DNA from: LSCE01 sp050485425
GTDB taxonomy: Bacteria > Pseudomonadota > Gammaproteobacteria > Nitrococcales > Aquisalimonadaceae
Length of the DNA: 64,000 bases
Assembly (NCBI GenBank): GCA_050485425.1
Contig: JBJHBJ010000002.1
Coordinates: 107,782 to 171,781 of the forward strand
Direction: 5' to 3'
Shown: positions 53,148-64,000 of the stretch, piece after piece
How positions within the stretch are numbered: the first letter of the stretch is position 1
Layout: every line of letters starts with the position of its first letter
Position numbers and translations under genes: made by a program
The notes under the pieces: generated by a model
Database searches by the model: none
What the model was told of the DNA's origin: nothing
The model's input: only the letters and a program-made list of their open reading frames with translations

Positions 53148-54548
53148 GTGACCAGACGATTACCCCACCTGATCCTCGTCCTGCTTCTGCTGTTTGGCCT
53201 CTCCGTCGCGAAGGCGCAGCAGGAGGGGCACGACGCTCTTGACGAGGGGGCTCTGCGCCAGTTGGTCGCACCCATTGCCCTCTACCCCGATTCCCTGTTG
53301 TCCACGGTGCTGATTGCGTCCACGTATCCCCTTGAAGTGGTGGAGGCTGCGCGGTGGCGTCGCCAGCACCCGGATCTGGATGGGGCGGACGCGGTGGAAG
53401 CGGTGTCCGATCGTGACTGGGACGACAGCGTGCGGACGCTGGTGGCCTTTCCCGACGTGCTGGAACGCATGAGTGAAGACCTGGAGTGGACGGCTCGTCT
53501 GGGCGACGCGGTCCTGTTCCAGGAAGACGCGCTGATGGATGCAGTGCAGGATCTGCGGCATCGGGCGGACGCCTCAGGCAGCCTGGAGCAGATGGAACAT
53601 GTCCGGGTTGAACGTGAGCGTGAGGTCATCGTGCTGCATCCGCGCTACACGGAGGTGGTCTACGTCCCGTACTACAGTCCGCGTGTTGTCTACGGCGGCT
53701 GGTGGTGGCCGGCCTACCAGCCGGTGTACTGGTATCCGCCGAGAGGCCACTTCGGGCGTACCGGTTTCTACTGGACCGGCAGTTATTTCATCAGCGCCGG
53801 GTTCTTCTACAGCTCGCTGGACTGGGGGTCCCGTCACGTGGTCGTGGTGAACATCCATCGTCCCCCGGCCCGGTTCATTGCCGGCAGGCCCTACCTCCGC
53901 AAGGGCGGTTACGAACACTGGCGCTATCACCGGGGAGACCGTCGCCGCCATGCGTCGCACCGGCACGGCTATCGGCAACGCTCCGGGTCGTCCATGCGTG
54001 GTTCACAGATTGAACGGGTAGTCCCGCCGGGCGCACAGCGGCGCGGCAGGGCCGACGGCCGCCGTGGTCAGGGAGAGTCCTGGGTCTATGGCTCGCGGCA
54101 GCAGCCTCGTCAGCGCCATCGTTCCGGCAGCCGCGTGGAAGCCCCGCCCCGGTCCGGTCTGCAGGGAACCGTTCGGCGGCAGGGTTCCAGCCTGCGTGAC
54201 AACCCGGACCGGCCCAGCCGTCATACCGGCTCGGCCAGTGCCCAACGCGATCGCAGCGATATGCGGCGCTCCTCCCCTGACAGCCGGCGTGGCGGCGACC
54301 GCGCCAGAAGCATCTCCCGCGATTCCCGTCGCGGTCCCGACGCCGGGCGTGCGCCGTCCCGCGGTTTCATGGATGGCGGTGGAAACCGGGGTTCCCAGCG
54401 ACAATGGTCCGGAGGCGGTTCCCGCAGGGGCGGTGACGGCCGCCGGGGCGGTGGGCGTCCTCCCGTGGGCGTTGAATCCCGGGGGCGGGGCTCCAGCGGG
54501 TTTCAGGGCCGGGGCCAGCGCAGCGGGGGCGGCTGGCGGGACCGCTGA
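53148..54548 (+). CDS. DUF3300 exported protein with Arg/Gly/Ser-rich tail
   Basis: The 466-residue product has a signal peptide (cleavage near AKAQQ), then the DUF3300 domain (about 30-230) with LRQLVAPIALYPDSLLSTVLIASTYPLEVVEAARW-type sequence and an aromatic-rich part (YGGWWWPAYQPVYWYPP). From about residue 250 to the end the sequence is disordered and dominated by Arg, Gly and Ser (RRGGDGRRGGGRPP, SGFQGRGQRSGGGWRDR). GTG start at 53148 has AGGAGG 7 bases upstream. Function of DUF3300 is unknown; the tail could bind nucleic acid, cell-wall polymers or anionic lipid. Confidence 0.88.
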   Translation: MTRRLPHLILVLLLLFGLSVAKAQQEGHDALDEGALRQLVAPIALYPDSLLSTVLIASTYPLEVVEAARWRRQHPDLDGADAVEAVSDRDWDDSVRTLVAFPDVLERMSEDLEWTARLGDAVLFQEDALMDAVQDLRHRADASGSLEQMEHVRVEREREVIVLHPRYTEVVYVPYYSPRVVYGGWWWPAYQPVYWYPPRGHFGRTGFYWTGSYFISAGFFYSSLDWGSRHVVVVNIHRPPARFIAGRPYLRKGGYEHWRYHRGDRRRHASHRHGYRQRSGSSMRGSQIERVVPPGAQRRGRADGRRGQGESWVYGSRQQPRQRHRSGSRVEAPPRSGLQGTVRRQGSSLRDNPDRPSRHTGSASAQRDRSDMRRSSPDSRRGGDRARSISRDSRRGPDAGRAPSRGFMDGGGNRGSQRQWSGGGSRRGGDGRRGGGRPPVGVESRGRGSSGFQGRGQRSGGGWRDR

Positions 54549-54651
54549 TCAATGCTGGTGTTCGTACCCGGGACCGGTTGTTTCCCTTGACGTTACCCCC
54601 TGCTCTCGGCCAGCTTCAGCGTTGGTGGCTTGATTCCGAGAGGACTTTGCG

Positions 54652-55335
54652 ATGAGCGTATGCGATCTTTCCGGGAAGCGTATCCTGGTGACCCAGTCCC
54701 GCGATTTCATGGGTCCGGCATTCTGCGAGGTATTCGCCGAGCTGGGCGCCACGGTCGTTGCGGATGCGTCCCCGCTGACCGCGCCGGATGCGCCGGAGCG
54801 TGTTGTGCGCAACGCCGGGGATATCGACGTGCTGGTGGCCAACCTGGCCATTCCGGCACCGGCAACCCGGGCCCAGGAGGTCGGTGATGAGGAATGGCGC
54901 GAGGTGTTCGCGCACCTGGTTGATCCGCTTCCGCGGCTGGTCCGCGCGGTGCTGCCCGGCATGATCGAACGCCATTCCGGCAAGATCCTGGTGATCGGCA
55001 GTGCGTCCGCGCTGCGCGGCATGAAACGCGCATCGACCTATAGCGCCGCCCGCGGGGCGCAGCTGGCCTATGTGCAGGCCGTGGGGGTGGAACTGGCGCC
55101 GCATAACGTCCAGGTCAACGCAATCGCTCAGAATTTTGTCGACAATCCCACCTATTTCCCCGAGGACGTACAGCAGAATCCGCGCTTCCAGGAGCGGCTC
55201 CAACGCGAGGTTCCGCTGGGCAGACTGGTGAGCCCGCGCGAGGACGCCATGGCGGCAGCCTTCCTGTGTACTCCTGCTGCCGATTGCTTTGTCGGACAGG
55301 TGTTCCCGGTGTGCGGGGGCTGGGCCGTCCGATAG
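54652..55335 (+). CDS. Probable halohydrin dehalogenase (SDR superfamily)
   Basis: This 227-residue SDR lacks the usual GxxxGxG cofactor motif. In its place is T14-Q-S-R-D-F19-M-G21, which fits the T-X4-F/Y-X-G motif of halohydrin dehalogenases. The catalytic residues are Ser117, Tyr130 and Arg134, giving S-X12-Y-X3-R rather than the Y-X3-K of oxidoreductases, the second diagnostic motif. A region NPTYFPEDVQQNP matches the loop that forms the halide pocket. Such enzymes convert vicinal halohydrins to epoxides and halide, and open epoxides with nucleophiles, without NAD(P)H. It stands alone upstream of the AOR operon. Activity is inferred from motifs, not shown. Confidence 0.82.
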   Translation: MSVCDLSGKRILVTQSRDFMGPAFCEVFAELGATVVADASPLTAPDAPERVVRNAGDIDVLVANLAIPAPATRAQEVGDEEWREVFAHLVDPLPRLVRAVLPGMIERHSGKILVIGSASALRGMKRASTYSAARGAQLAYVQAVGVELAPHNVQVNAIAQNFVDNPTYFPEDVQQNPRFQERLQREVPLGRLVSPREDAMAAAFLCTPAADCFVGQVFPVCGGWAVR

Positions 55336-55546
55336 GGCCAGGCCTCATTTTCGTGCCTCCCCGACAGTGCGAGAAAAGGAATTTCTCCCAGGTGGCCGCC
55401 GCCGCCCGGCGGACTACACTCCATTGGTAGGGAAGGCCGCGTCTCGCGGTTGCCTCTGGCCGGGAGTTGTATGCCCCCACCGCCGACAACAAAGCCGTTA
55501 GAGCCGGGGCGTTGGGGCTGTCGATCTTTTTGGGAGGAGAAACATA

Positions 55547-56077
55547 ATGCTGAAGGCGCTGAAGCTGGAGCCTGAAAAATGCACGGGCTGTCTGCAATGC
55601 GAAATGGCCTGCTCGTATGAGAATACGGGCGCATTCAACCCCGCCAAGTCTCGCATCAAGGTATTCACGTTTCATGAGGAAGGGGCGTTCGCCCCCTACA
55701 CCTGCACGCAGTGTGATGAGGCCTGGTGCATGCACGCCTGTCCCGTGGAGGCCATTGTGGTGGATATGGCCACCGGTGCGAAGAACGTGCTGGAAGATGT
55801 CTGTGTGGGCTGCAAGGTCTGCACCATCGCCTGCCCGTTCGGCACCGTGAACTACGAGGCGGATTCCGGCAAGGTCATCAAGTGCGACCTCTGCGGCGGT
55901 GACCCCTGGTGCGCCAAGGCGTGCCCGACCGGGGCCATCACCTACTCGGACTCCGACACGGCCGGCCTGGAGCGCATGCGCGCCTGGGCGCAGCAGGCAC
56001 CGGTGGCCAATGCGCGGACCAACACGCCGCGGGAAAAGCCGATCAACGTCTATCTCAGCGGTCAGGGAGGCGTCTGA
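55547..56077 (+). CDS. aorA: AOR iron-sulfur electron-transfer subunit (AorA-like)
   Basis: The 176-residue ferredoxin-like protein has 16 cysteines in four CxxCxxC...CP clusters (KCTGCLQCEMAC, CTQCDEAWCMHACP, CVGCKVCTIACP, CDLCGGDPWCAKACP), enough for four [4Fe-4S] centres. It lies 1 bp before the tungsten subunit and would pass electrons between AorB and the flavoprotein. GGGAGGAG precedes the start. The size and order match the AorABC enzymes described in Aromatoleum. Confidence 0.9.
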   Translation: MLKALKLEPEKCTGCLQCEMACSYENTGAFNPAKSRIKVFTFHEEGAFAPYTCTQCDEAWCMHACPVEAIVVDMATGAKNVLEDVCVGCKVCTIACPFGTVNYEADSGKVIKCDLCGGDPWCAKACPTGAITYSDSDTAGLERMRAWAQQAPVANARTNTPREKPINVYLSGQGGV

Positions 56078-56078
56078 C

Positions 56079-57929
56079 ATGGCCTGGACTGGAAACGTAT
56101 TGCGGGTAAACCTCACCCAGGGCACCACCTCGGTGGAGCCGCTGAACATGCAGTGGGCGCAGGAATACCTGGGTCAGCGTGGGCTGGCCAGCAAATACCT
56201 TTCGGAAGAAATCGATCCGAAAGTGGATGCCCTCTCACCGGACAACAAGCTGATCATGACCACCGGTCCGTTGACCGGCACCATGGCCTCCACCGGCGGG
56301 CGCTACTCGGTCGTGACCAAATCGCCGCTGACCGGCGCCATTGCCTGCTCCAATTCGGGCGGCTTCATCGGTGCCGAGATGAAAATGGCCGGCTGGGACA
56401 TGGTCATCTTCGAGGGCAAGTCGCCGAAACCGGTGTATCTGTATCTGGAAAACGAGAAGGCTGAACTGCGTTCCGCCGATCATCTGTGGGGGACTTCGGT
56501 CTGGGCGACCGACGAGACCATCCACAAGGAGCTGCAGGATCCACAGGTGCGCATTGCCTGCGTTGGGCGTGCCGCCGAGCAGGGTAACCTGTATGCGGCC
56601 ATCGTCAACGACCTGCACCGGGCTGCGGGCCGTTCCGGCGTCGGCACCGTCATGGCGTCGAAGAACCTGAAGGCGGTGGCGGTTCGCGGAACCAGGGGCG
56701 TTGGCAACATCAAGGACCCGATGCGCTTCTTCAAGGTCACCGAGGAAGCCAAGCAGGTGCTGCAGCAAAGCGCGGTCACCGGCCAGGGGCTGGGCACCTA
56801 CGGTACCCAGGTTCTGATGAACGTGATCAACGAGATGGGCGCCATGCCCACCCGCAACATGCGGGAGGTGAAGTTCGAGGGCGCGCACAAGATCTCTGGC
56901 GAGGCCATGCACGAGCCCCGCGAGAGTGACGGCAAGCCCAACCTCACCACCAATGGCGCATGTTTCGGCTGCACCATCGCCTGCGGGCGGATTTCCACGG
57001 TCGACAAGGGTCACTTCACGGTGCAGAACAAGCCGGAATACTGGCATGCCTCCGGCGGCCTGGAGTACGAGGCCGCCTGGGCACTGGGTTCCGATACCGG
57101 CGTGGATGACCTGGACTGCCTCACCTACGTGAACTTCCTCTGCAACGAGGACGGCATCGACCCCATCTCCTTCGGTGCCACCGTGGCGGCGGCGATGGAG
57201 CTTTACGAGATGGGTGCCATCACCGACACCGACACCGGCGGCCTGCAACTCAGGTTCGGCTCTGCCGAAGCACTGGCCAAGGCCACCGAACTGACGGTGA
57301 AAGGGGAGGGCTTCGGTCGTGAACTCGGTCTGGGCTCCAAGCGGCTGTGCGAGAAGTACGGCCACCCGGACCTGTCGATGACGGTGAAGGGCCAGGAGTT
57401 CCCGGCCTACGATCCGCGCGGCATCCAGGGCATGGGCCTGGCCTATGCCACCTCCAACCGCGGCGCCTGCCACCTGCGGGGCTACACGGTGTCCTCCGAA
57501 GTGCTGGGCATTCCCGAGAAGACCGATCCGCTGTCCACCGAGGGCAAGCCGGAGCTGGTCAAGGCCTTCCAGGACGCCACGGCTTCCGTGGATTCCGCCG
57601 GTATCTGCGTGTTCACCACGTTCGCCTGGACGCTGGATGACATCGCACCGCAGATCGATGCGGCCTGCGAGGGCAACTGGACCTCCGAGAAACTGCTGGA
57701 GGTGGGTGAGCGGATCTGGAACCTGGAACGTGACTTCAACCTTCGCGCGGGTCTCACCGGCGCCGACGACACGCTGCCCAAGCGGCTGCGGAAGGATGCG
57801 GCAAACGTGGGTCCGGCCCAGGGCATGGTCAACGAGCTGGACGTCATGCTGCCGAAGTACTATCAGGTACGCGGCTGGACGCCTTCCGGCGAGCTGACCC
57901 CGGAAACCCGTCAGAGGCTGGGGCTTTAA
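56079..57929 (+). CDS. aorB: Tungsten-dependent aldehyde:ferredoxin oxidoreductase (AorB-like)
   Basis: AOR oxidises aldehydes to carboxylates, or reduces acids at low potential, using a tungsten bis-pyranopterin cofactor and one [4Fe-4S] cluster. The 616-residue product has the family length, an N-terminal cofactor-binding domain with TGPLTGTMASTGGRYSVVTKSPLTG-type sequence, and the cluster ligands Cys295, Cys298 and Cys302 (CFGCTIAC) plus Cys510 (SAGICVF). It starts directly after aorA, with the GGAGG of the aorA end as its ribosome-binding site. A perfect palindrome spans its stop codon. Confidence 0.93.
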   Translation: MAWTGNVLRVNLTQGTTSVEPLNMQWAQEYLGQRGLASKYLSEEIDPKVDALSPDNKLIMTTGPLTGTMASTGGRYSVVTKSPLTGAIACSNSGGFIGAEMKMAGWDMVIFEGKSPKPVYLYLENEKAELRSADHLWGTSVWATDETIHKELQDPQVRIACVGRAAEQGNLYAAIVNDLHRAAGRSGVGTVMASKNLKAVAVRGTRGVGNIKDPMRFFKVTEEAKQVLQQSAVTGQGLGTYGTQVLMNVINEMGAMPTRNMREVKFEGAHKISGEAMHEPRESDGKPNLTTNGACFGCTIACGRISTVDKGHFTVQNKPEYWHASGGLEYEAAWALGSDTGVDDLDCLTYVNFLCNEDGIDPISFGATVAAAMELYEMGAITDTDTGGLQLRFGSAEALAKATELTVKGEGFGRELGLGSKRLCEKYGHPDLSMTVKGQEFPAYDPRGIQGMGLAYATSNRGACHLRGYTVSSEVLGIPEKTDPLSTEGKPELVKAFQDATASVDSAGICVFTTFAWTLDDIAPQIDAACEGNWTSEKLLEVGERIWNLERDFNLRAGLTGADDTLPKRLRKDAANVGPAQGMVNELDVMLPKYYQVRGWTPSGELTPETRQRLGL

Positions 57930-57940
57930 GCCCCAGCCTC
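57914..57940 (+). repeat. Perfect palindrome across the aorB stop codon
   Basis: GAGGCTGGGGCTT and AAGCCCCAGCCTC flank a single T, giving a 13-bp stem with the TAA stop in its centre. It separates aorB from aorC (which starts at 57963). It could slow decay from the 3' side or lower aorC expression relative to aorAB. Confidence 0.8.
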
Positions 57941-57962
57941 CGCGCCGCGGAGGGAGAACAAC

Positions 57963-59240
57963 ATGAAGCACGTGATCGTGGGCGCAGGCCCGGCAGGCGT
58001 GGTGGCCGCCGAGCATCTGCGCAAATACGACCCGCAGTCCGACATCCTGCTACTGAGCGGTGAGCCGGAACCGCCGTATTCGCGCATGGCCATTCCGTAT
58101 TTCCTGGTGGATCAGGTCGGGGAGAGCGGTACCCATCTGCGCAAGGAGCGGGATCATTTCAGCAAGCACCGCATCGACGTGAAGACCGGGACCTGGGTGG
58201 ATTCGGTCGACCCGCAGGACAAGCAGCTCAGGCTGCGTGGCGGCGAGACGATACCCTACGACCGGCTCCTGCTCGCCACCGGCTCGCACCCGGTCATCCC
58301 GCCCATTCCCGGCGTGGACAAGGAGGGTGTGCATACCTGCTGGACGCTGGAGGACGCACGCTACATCATCCAGCGTGCCAGAGAGGGTTCCCACGTGGTG
58401 CTGATCGGCGCCGGTTTCATCGGTTGCATCATTCTGGAAGCGCTGGCGCTGCGCAAGACCCGGCTGACCGTGGTCGAGCAGCAGAACCGCATGGTGCCCC
58501 GGATGATGGATGACAAGGCTGGCGGTCTGATCAAGCGCTGGTGCGAGAGCAAGGGCCTGGCGGTGCACACCTCCACTCGGGTGGATGGCGTCGAAGACGG
58601 TAACGGCCAGTATCCGCTGTCCGTGAGGCTGGACCACGGTGAGCACGTGCCGGCGGATCTGGTCATCGTCTGCGTCGGCGTGAAGTCCAACACCGATTTC
58701 CTGGACGGCACCGGGGTCAAGGTGGACCAGGGCATTCTGGTGGACCGGCATCTGCAGTCCTCGGTGCAGGATATCTATGCCGCCGGCGACGTGGCGCAGG
58801 GCCTGGATTTCTCCACCGGCGAGTTCTCCGTGCACGCGGTTCAGCCGACGGCGGCGGACCATGGCCGTGTGGCGGCCAGTAACATGGCCGGCCGCCAGCA
58901 GCAGTTCCAGGGCAGCGTGAACATGAACGTGCTGGACACGCTGGGACTGATCTCTTCCTCGTTCGGCCTGTGGATGGGGGCGGACGGCGGGGATTCGGCG
59001 GAACTGTACGACCCCGACCACTACCGTTACCTGAAGCTGCAGTTCGAGGACGATCGGCTGGTTGGTGCCAGCGCACTGGGGCTGACGGAGCACGTGGGTG
59101 TGCTGCGCGGCCTGATCCAGAGCCGGGTCAGGCTGAAGGACTGGAAGGAGAAGCTGCAGCAGGACCCGACCCGGATCATGGAGGCCTATCTGGCCCGAAC
59201 CCAGGCGCTGGGTTACAACAAGACGGTGCTGCCCGCATAA
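57963..59240 (+). CDS. aorC: NAD(P)/FAD oxidoreductase subunit of AOR (AorC-like)
   Basis: The 425-residue flavoprotein has an N-terminal FAD-binding GAGPAGVVAAEHL, a second nucleotide fold GAGFIGCIILEAL (about 145-160) for NAD(P)H, ATGSHPVIPPIPG, and a third FAD-contact motif DIYAAGDVAQG. This is the NADH-dependent reductase pattern. In AorABC enzymes this subunit couples the tungsten centre to NAD+. CGGAGGGAG precedes the start. Confidence 0.9.
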   Translation: MKHVIVGAGPAGVVAAEHLRKYDPQSDILLLSGEPEPPYSRMAIPYFLVDQVGESGTHLRKERDHFSKHRIDVKTGTWVDSVDPQDKQLRLRGGETIPYDRLLLATGSHPVIPPIPGVDKEGVHTCWTLEDARYIIQRAREGSHVVLIGAGFIGCIILEALALRKTRLTVVEQQNRMVPRMMDDKAGGLIKRWCESKGLAVHTSTRVDGVEDGNGQYPLSVRLDHGEHVPADLVIVCVGVKSNTDFLDGTGVKVDQGILVDRHLQSSVQDIYAAGDVAQGLDFSTGEFSVHAVQPTAADHGRVAASNMAGRQQQFQGSVNMNVLDTLGLISSSFGLWMGADGGDSAELYDPDHYRYLKLQFEDDRLVGASALGLTEHVGVLRGLIQSRVRLKDWKEKLQQDPTRIMEAYLARTQALGYNKTVLPA

Positions 59241-59284
59241 TCGAACGGGCGGCCGGCCGGCGGAATCACCGGCTGCCCGTTCGA
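59241..59284 (+). terminator. Hairpin between aorC and the MoaD-like gene
   Basis: TCGAACGGGC (59241-59250) and GCCCGTTCGA (59275-59284) form a perfect 10-bp stem enclosing a smaller GCCGG/CCGGC stem. It begins right after the aorC stop. Followed by CTTCATTGG rather than a T-run, so it may be a partial terminator reducing expression of the two small downstream genes. Confidence 0.5.
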
Positions 59285-59309
59285 CTTCATTGGTCTATAC
59301 GGACGCCCC

Positions 59310-59564
59310 ATGCGCATTCGAATCAAACTGTTCGCCAGCCTGAGCGAACTGCTGCCCGCCGGGGTGAAGCCCCACGAAGGTTACGAACTGGATATCGCCG
59401 AAGATCTCACGCCGGCCGAGTTGATCGACGAACTCCGGGTGCCGAAGGAACTGGCTCACCTGGTGCTGATCAATGGCGAATATCTGCCACCGGCCAAACG
59501 CCGGCAGCCGGTGTTCCGGGAAGGCGACGTCTTCGCCATCTGGCCGCCGGTGGCTGGTGGCTGA
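59310..59564 (+). CDS. MoaD/ThiS-like sulfur-carrier protein of the AOR operon
   Basis: The 84-residue protein has the ubiquitin-like pattern of MoaD (MRIRIKLFASLSELLP start, INGEYLP, GDVFAIWPPVAGG) and ends in Gly-Gly, the residues that are thiocarboxylated. MoaD supplies sulfur for the dithiolene of molybdopterin, so a dedicated copy would support assembly of the tungsten cofactor for AorB. Its last codons overlap the next gene. Whether it replaces or supplements the housekeeping MoaD is unknown. Confidence 0.88.
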   Translation: MRIRIKLFASLSELLPAGVKPHEGYELDIAEDLTPAELIDELRVPKELAHLVLINGEYLPPAKRRQPVFREGDVFAIWPPVAGG

Positions 59565-59859
59565 AGCGCTGCCTCAGCACCGGGTGATCAAGGACATGGG
59601 CATCACCCATGCCGAATTTCACCGCATTCTGCCCGGCCTGTTCACCGATGTTGTGCCCGCCGTGCGGGGGCCGATCGTCACAGCCTCCTGGCCCGGTCGG
59701 CGGCTGGTGATCACGCTGGGGCCCGAGCAGCAGCGGCGCATCGCCCTGCTGGCTCTGCCGCGCACCGTGATCACCCTGGATTTCCAGGGCTTCACGCCGG
59801 ACCAGCGGGATGCCTTTCTGAGGCATTTCGATCGCCGGTTCCAGCGTGGAGGGGGATGA
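59557..59859 (+). CDS. Small AOR-operon protein of unknown function
   Basis: Starting at GTG 59557 (overlapping the MoaD-like gene by 8 bp) the product is 100 residues; a later ATG at 59596 gives 87. Notable stretches are GITHAEFHRILPGLF and RRLVITLGPEQQRRIALLALPRTVITLDFQGF, an alpha/beta pattern with many basic residues near the C-terminus. No family is recognised. Position suggests a role in tungsten insertion, cofactor handling or AOR assembly. The upstream part of the open frame overlaps MoaD and is not believed. Confidence 0.68.
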   Translation: MAEALPQHRVIKDMGITHAEFHRILPGLFTDVVPAVRGPIVTASWPGRRLVITLGPEQQRRIALLALPRTVITLDFQGFTPDQRDAFLRHFDRRFQRGGG

Positions 59860-59896
59860 GGAGACGTTGACCCATTCTCGCAAACGTCAGAACCGG

Positions 59897-63511
<3,615 letters not shown>

Positions 63512-63530
63512 GCGCGTATCTCCAGAAATG

Positions 63531-64000
63531 TCAGCGGCGCTGGCTCATCTGTTCCGGCAGCCAGGTGGCAATTTCCGGAAAGAGGACGATCAGCATCGCG
63601 GCGACGCAGAGTACGAGGAAGAACGGGAATGAGGCCCAGGCGACCTGCAGGATGTTCTTGCCGGTCAGCCCCTGGATCACGAACAGGTTGAAGCCCACTG
63701 GTGGGGTGATCTGGGACATCTCCACCACGATCACCAGGAAAATGCCGAACCAGATCAGGTCCAGACCGGCCGCCTGAACCATGGGCAGCACCACCGACGT
63801 GGTCAGCACCACCACAGAGATGCCGTCCAGGAAGCAGCCCATGATGACGAAGAACACCACCAGGGCGAACAGCAGCCAGTACACGGACAGTTCCATGCCG
63901 CCGATCCAGGCGGCCAGTTCACGGGGAATTCCGGTGTAGCCCATGGCCGTGGTCAGGAAGGCGGCTCCGGCCAGGATGAAGCAGATCATGCAGGAAGTGC
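63531..64000 (-). CDS. TRAP transporter large permease, C-terminal part (partial)
   Basis: The frame enters from the right edge of the window and ends at 63531; about 156 residues are seen. The segment GCFLDGISVVVLTTSVVLPMVQAAGLDLIWFGIFLVIVVEMSQITPPVGFNLFVIQG-type sequence is typical of DctM. It should work with a small permease and a periplasmic binding protein encoded beyond the edge. Linked to the oxoprolinase gene in the same direction. Confidence 0.9.
   Translation of the reverse strand, partial: TSCMICFILAGAAFLTTAMGYTGIPRELAAWIGGMELSVYWLLFALVVFFVIMGCFLDGISVVVLTTSVVLPMVQAAGLDLIWFGIFLVIVVEMSQITPPVGFNLFVIQGLTGKNILQVAWASFPFFLVLCVAAMLIVLFPEIATWLPEQMSQRR

Noticed and set aside
55336..55546. 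Sigma-54 promoter upstream of aorA
   Set aside because: TGGCCGGGAGTTGTAT resembles the consensus but lacks the GC dinucleotide at the correct spacing.

Overview
The window is a high-GC chromosomal segment of a Gammaproteobacterium. This follows from the queA-tgt-yajC-secD-secF order, a cysE-iscS-iscU-iscA / ndk-rlmN-pilW-rodZ / hisS-yfgM-bamB block, guaB-guaA-tadA-mltF, and BamB, MltF and an outer-membrane barrel. Acidic low-complexity insertions in two membrane proteins, an Mpo1-like protein and a tungsten aldehyde oxidoreductase cluster would fit a halophilic or haloalkaliphilic relative of the Ectothiorhodospiraceae. That placement is inference. Almost everything reads as intact; I saw no transposase, integrase, phage or CRISPR array.

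Layout. 1-5.8 kb: tRNA-Leu(CAA), queuosine genes, Sec translocon accessories. 5.9-9.1 kb: a beta-barrel protein, a LOG-family enzyme, a TetR regulator, two small membrane proteins and an RRM RNA-binding protein. 9.1-14.9 kb: a co-directional group of a GNAT/C39-peptidase fusion, a RimK-like ATP-grasp ligase, a small lipoprotein, an L,D-transpeptidase and an M15 peptidase. The first four overlap or nearly abut, and together they look like a peptide-ligation or envelope-modification system. 14.9-18.8 kb: polysaccharide deacetylase, LpxH-like phosphoesterase, GT4 glycosyltransferase, suhB. 19-22.7 kb: trmJ, then a reduced ISC operon (cysE-iscS-iscU-like-iscA) with no iscR, hscBA or fdx and with an IscU homologue missing two of three cluster-ligand cysteines. 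22.9-30.2 kb: ndk to bamB, then a TANGO2/NRDE protein; ispG and der, often found in this block, are absent. 30.3-35.9 kb: pentapeptide-repeat protein, adk, NfeD-type protease, pdxH, an unknown 411-aa protein and an H-NS-like protein. 36-43 kb: an ABC-2 exporter, a Gln-rich secreted protein, a diguanylate cyclase, an Mpo1-like protein, a glutathionyl-hydroquinone reductase and xseA. 43.3-49 kb: guaB, guaA, an internally duplicated unknown protein, tadA, mltF. 49-53 kb: tRNA-Ser(CGA) with a duplicated 3'-end/terminator cassette, a receiver-HDOD protein, a hypoxanthine-type DNA glycosylase and an SLC13 transporter. 53-59.9 kb: a DUF3300 protein with an Arg/Gly/Ser-rich tail, an SDR carrying both diagnostic motifs of halohydrin dehalogenases, and an aorABC-type tungsten aldehyde oxidoreductase operon with a MoaD-like protein. 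59.9-64 kb: a fused 5-oxoprolinase/hydantoinase and the end of a TRAP transporter permease, cut by the window edge.

The most interesting loci are the probable halohydrin dehalogenase at 54652-55335, the degenerate IscU at 21992-22381, the GNAT-C39/ATP-grasp/lipoprotein group at 9136-13836, the AOR operon with its unknown last gene, and the tRNA-Ser cassette duplication.
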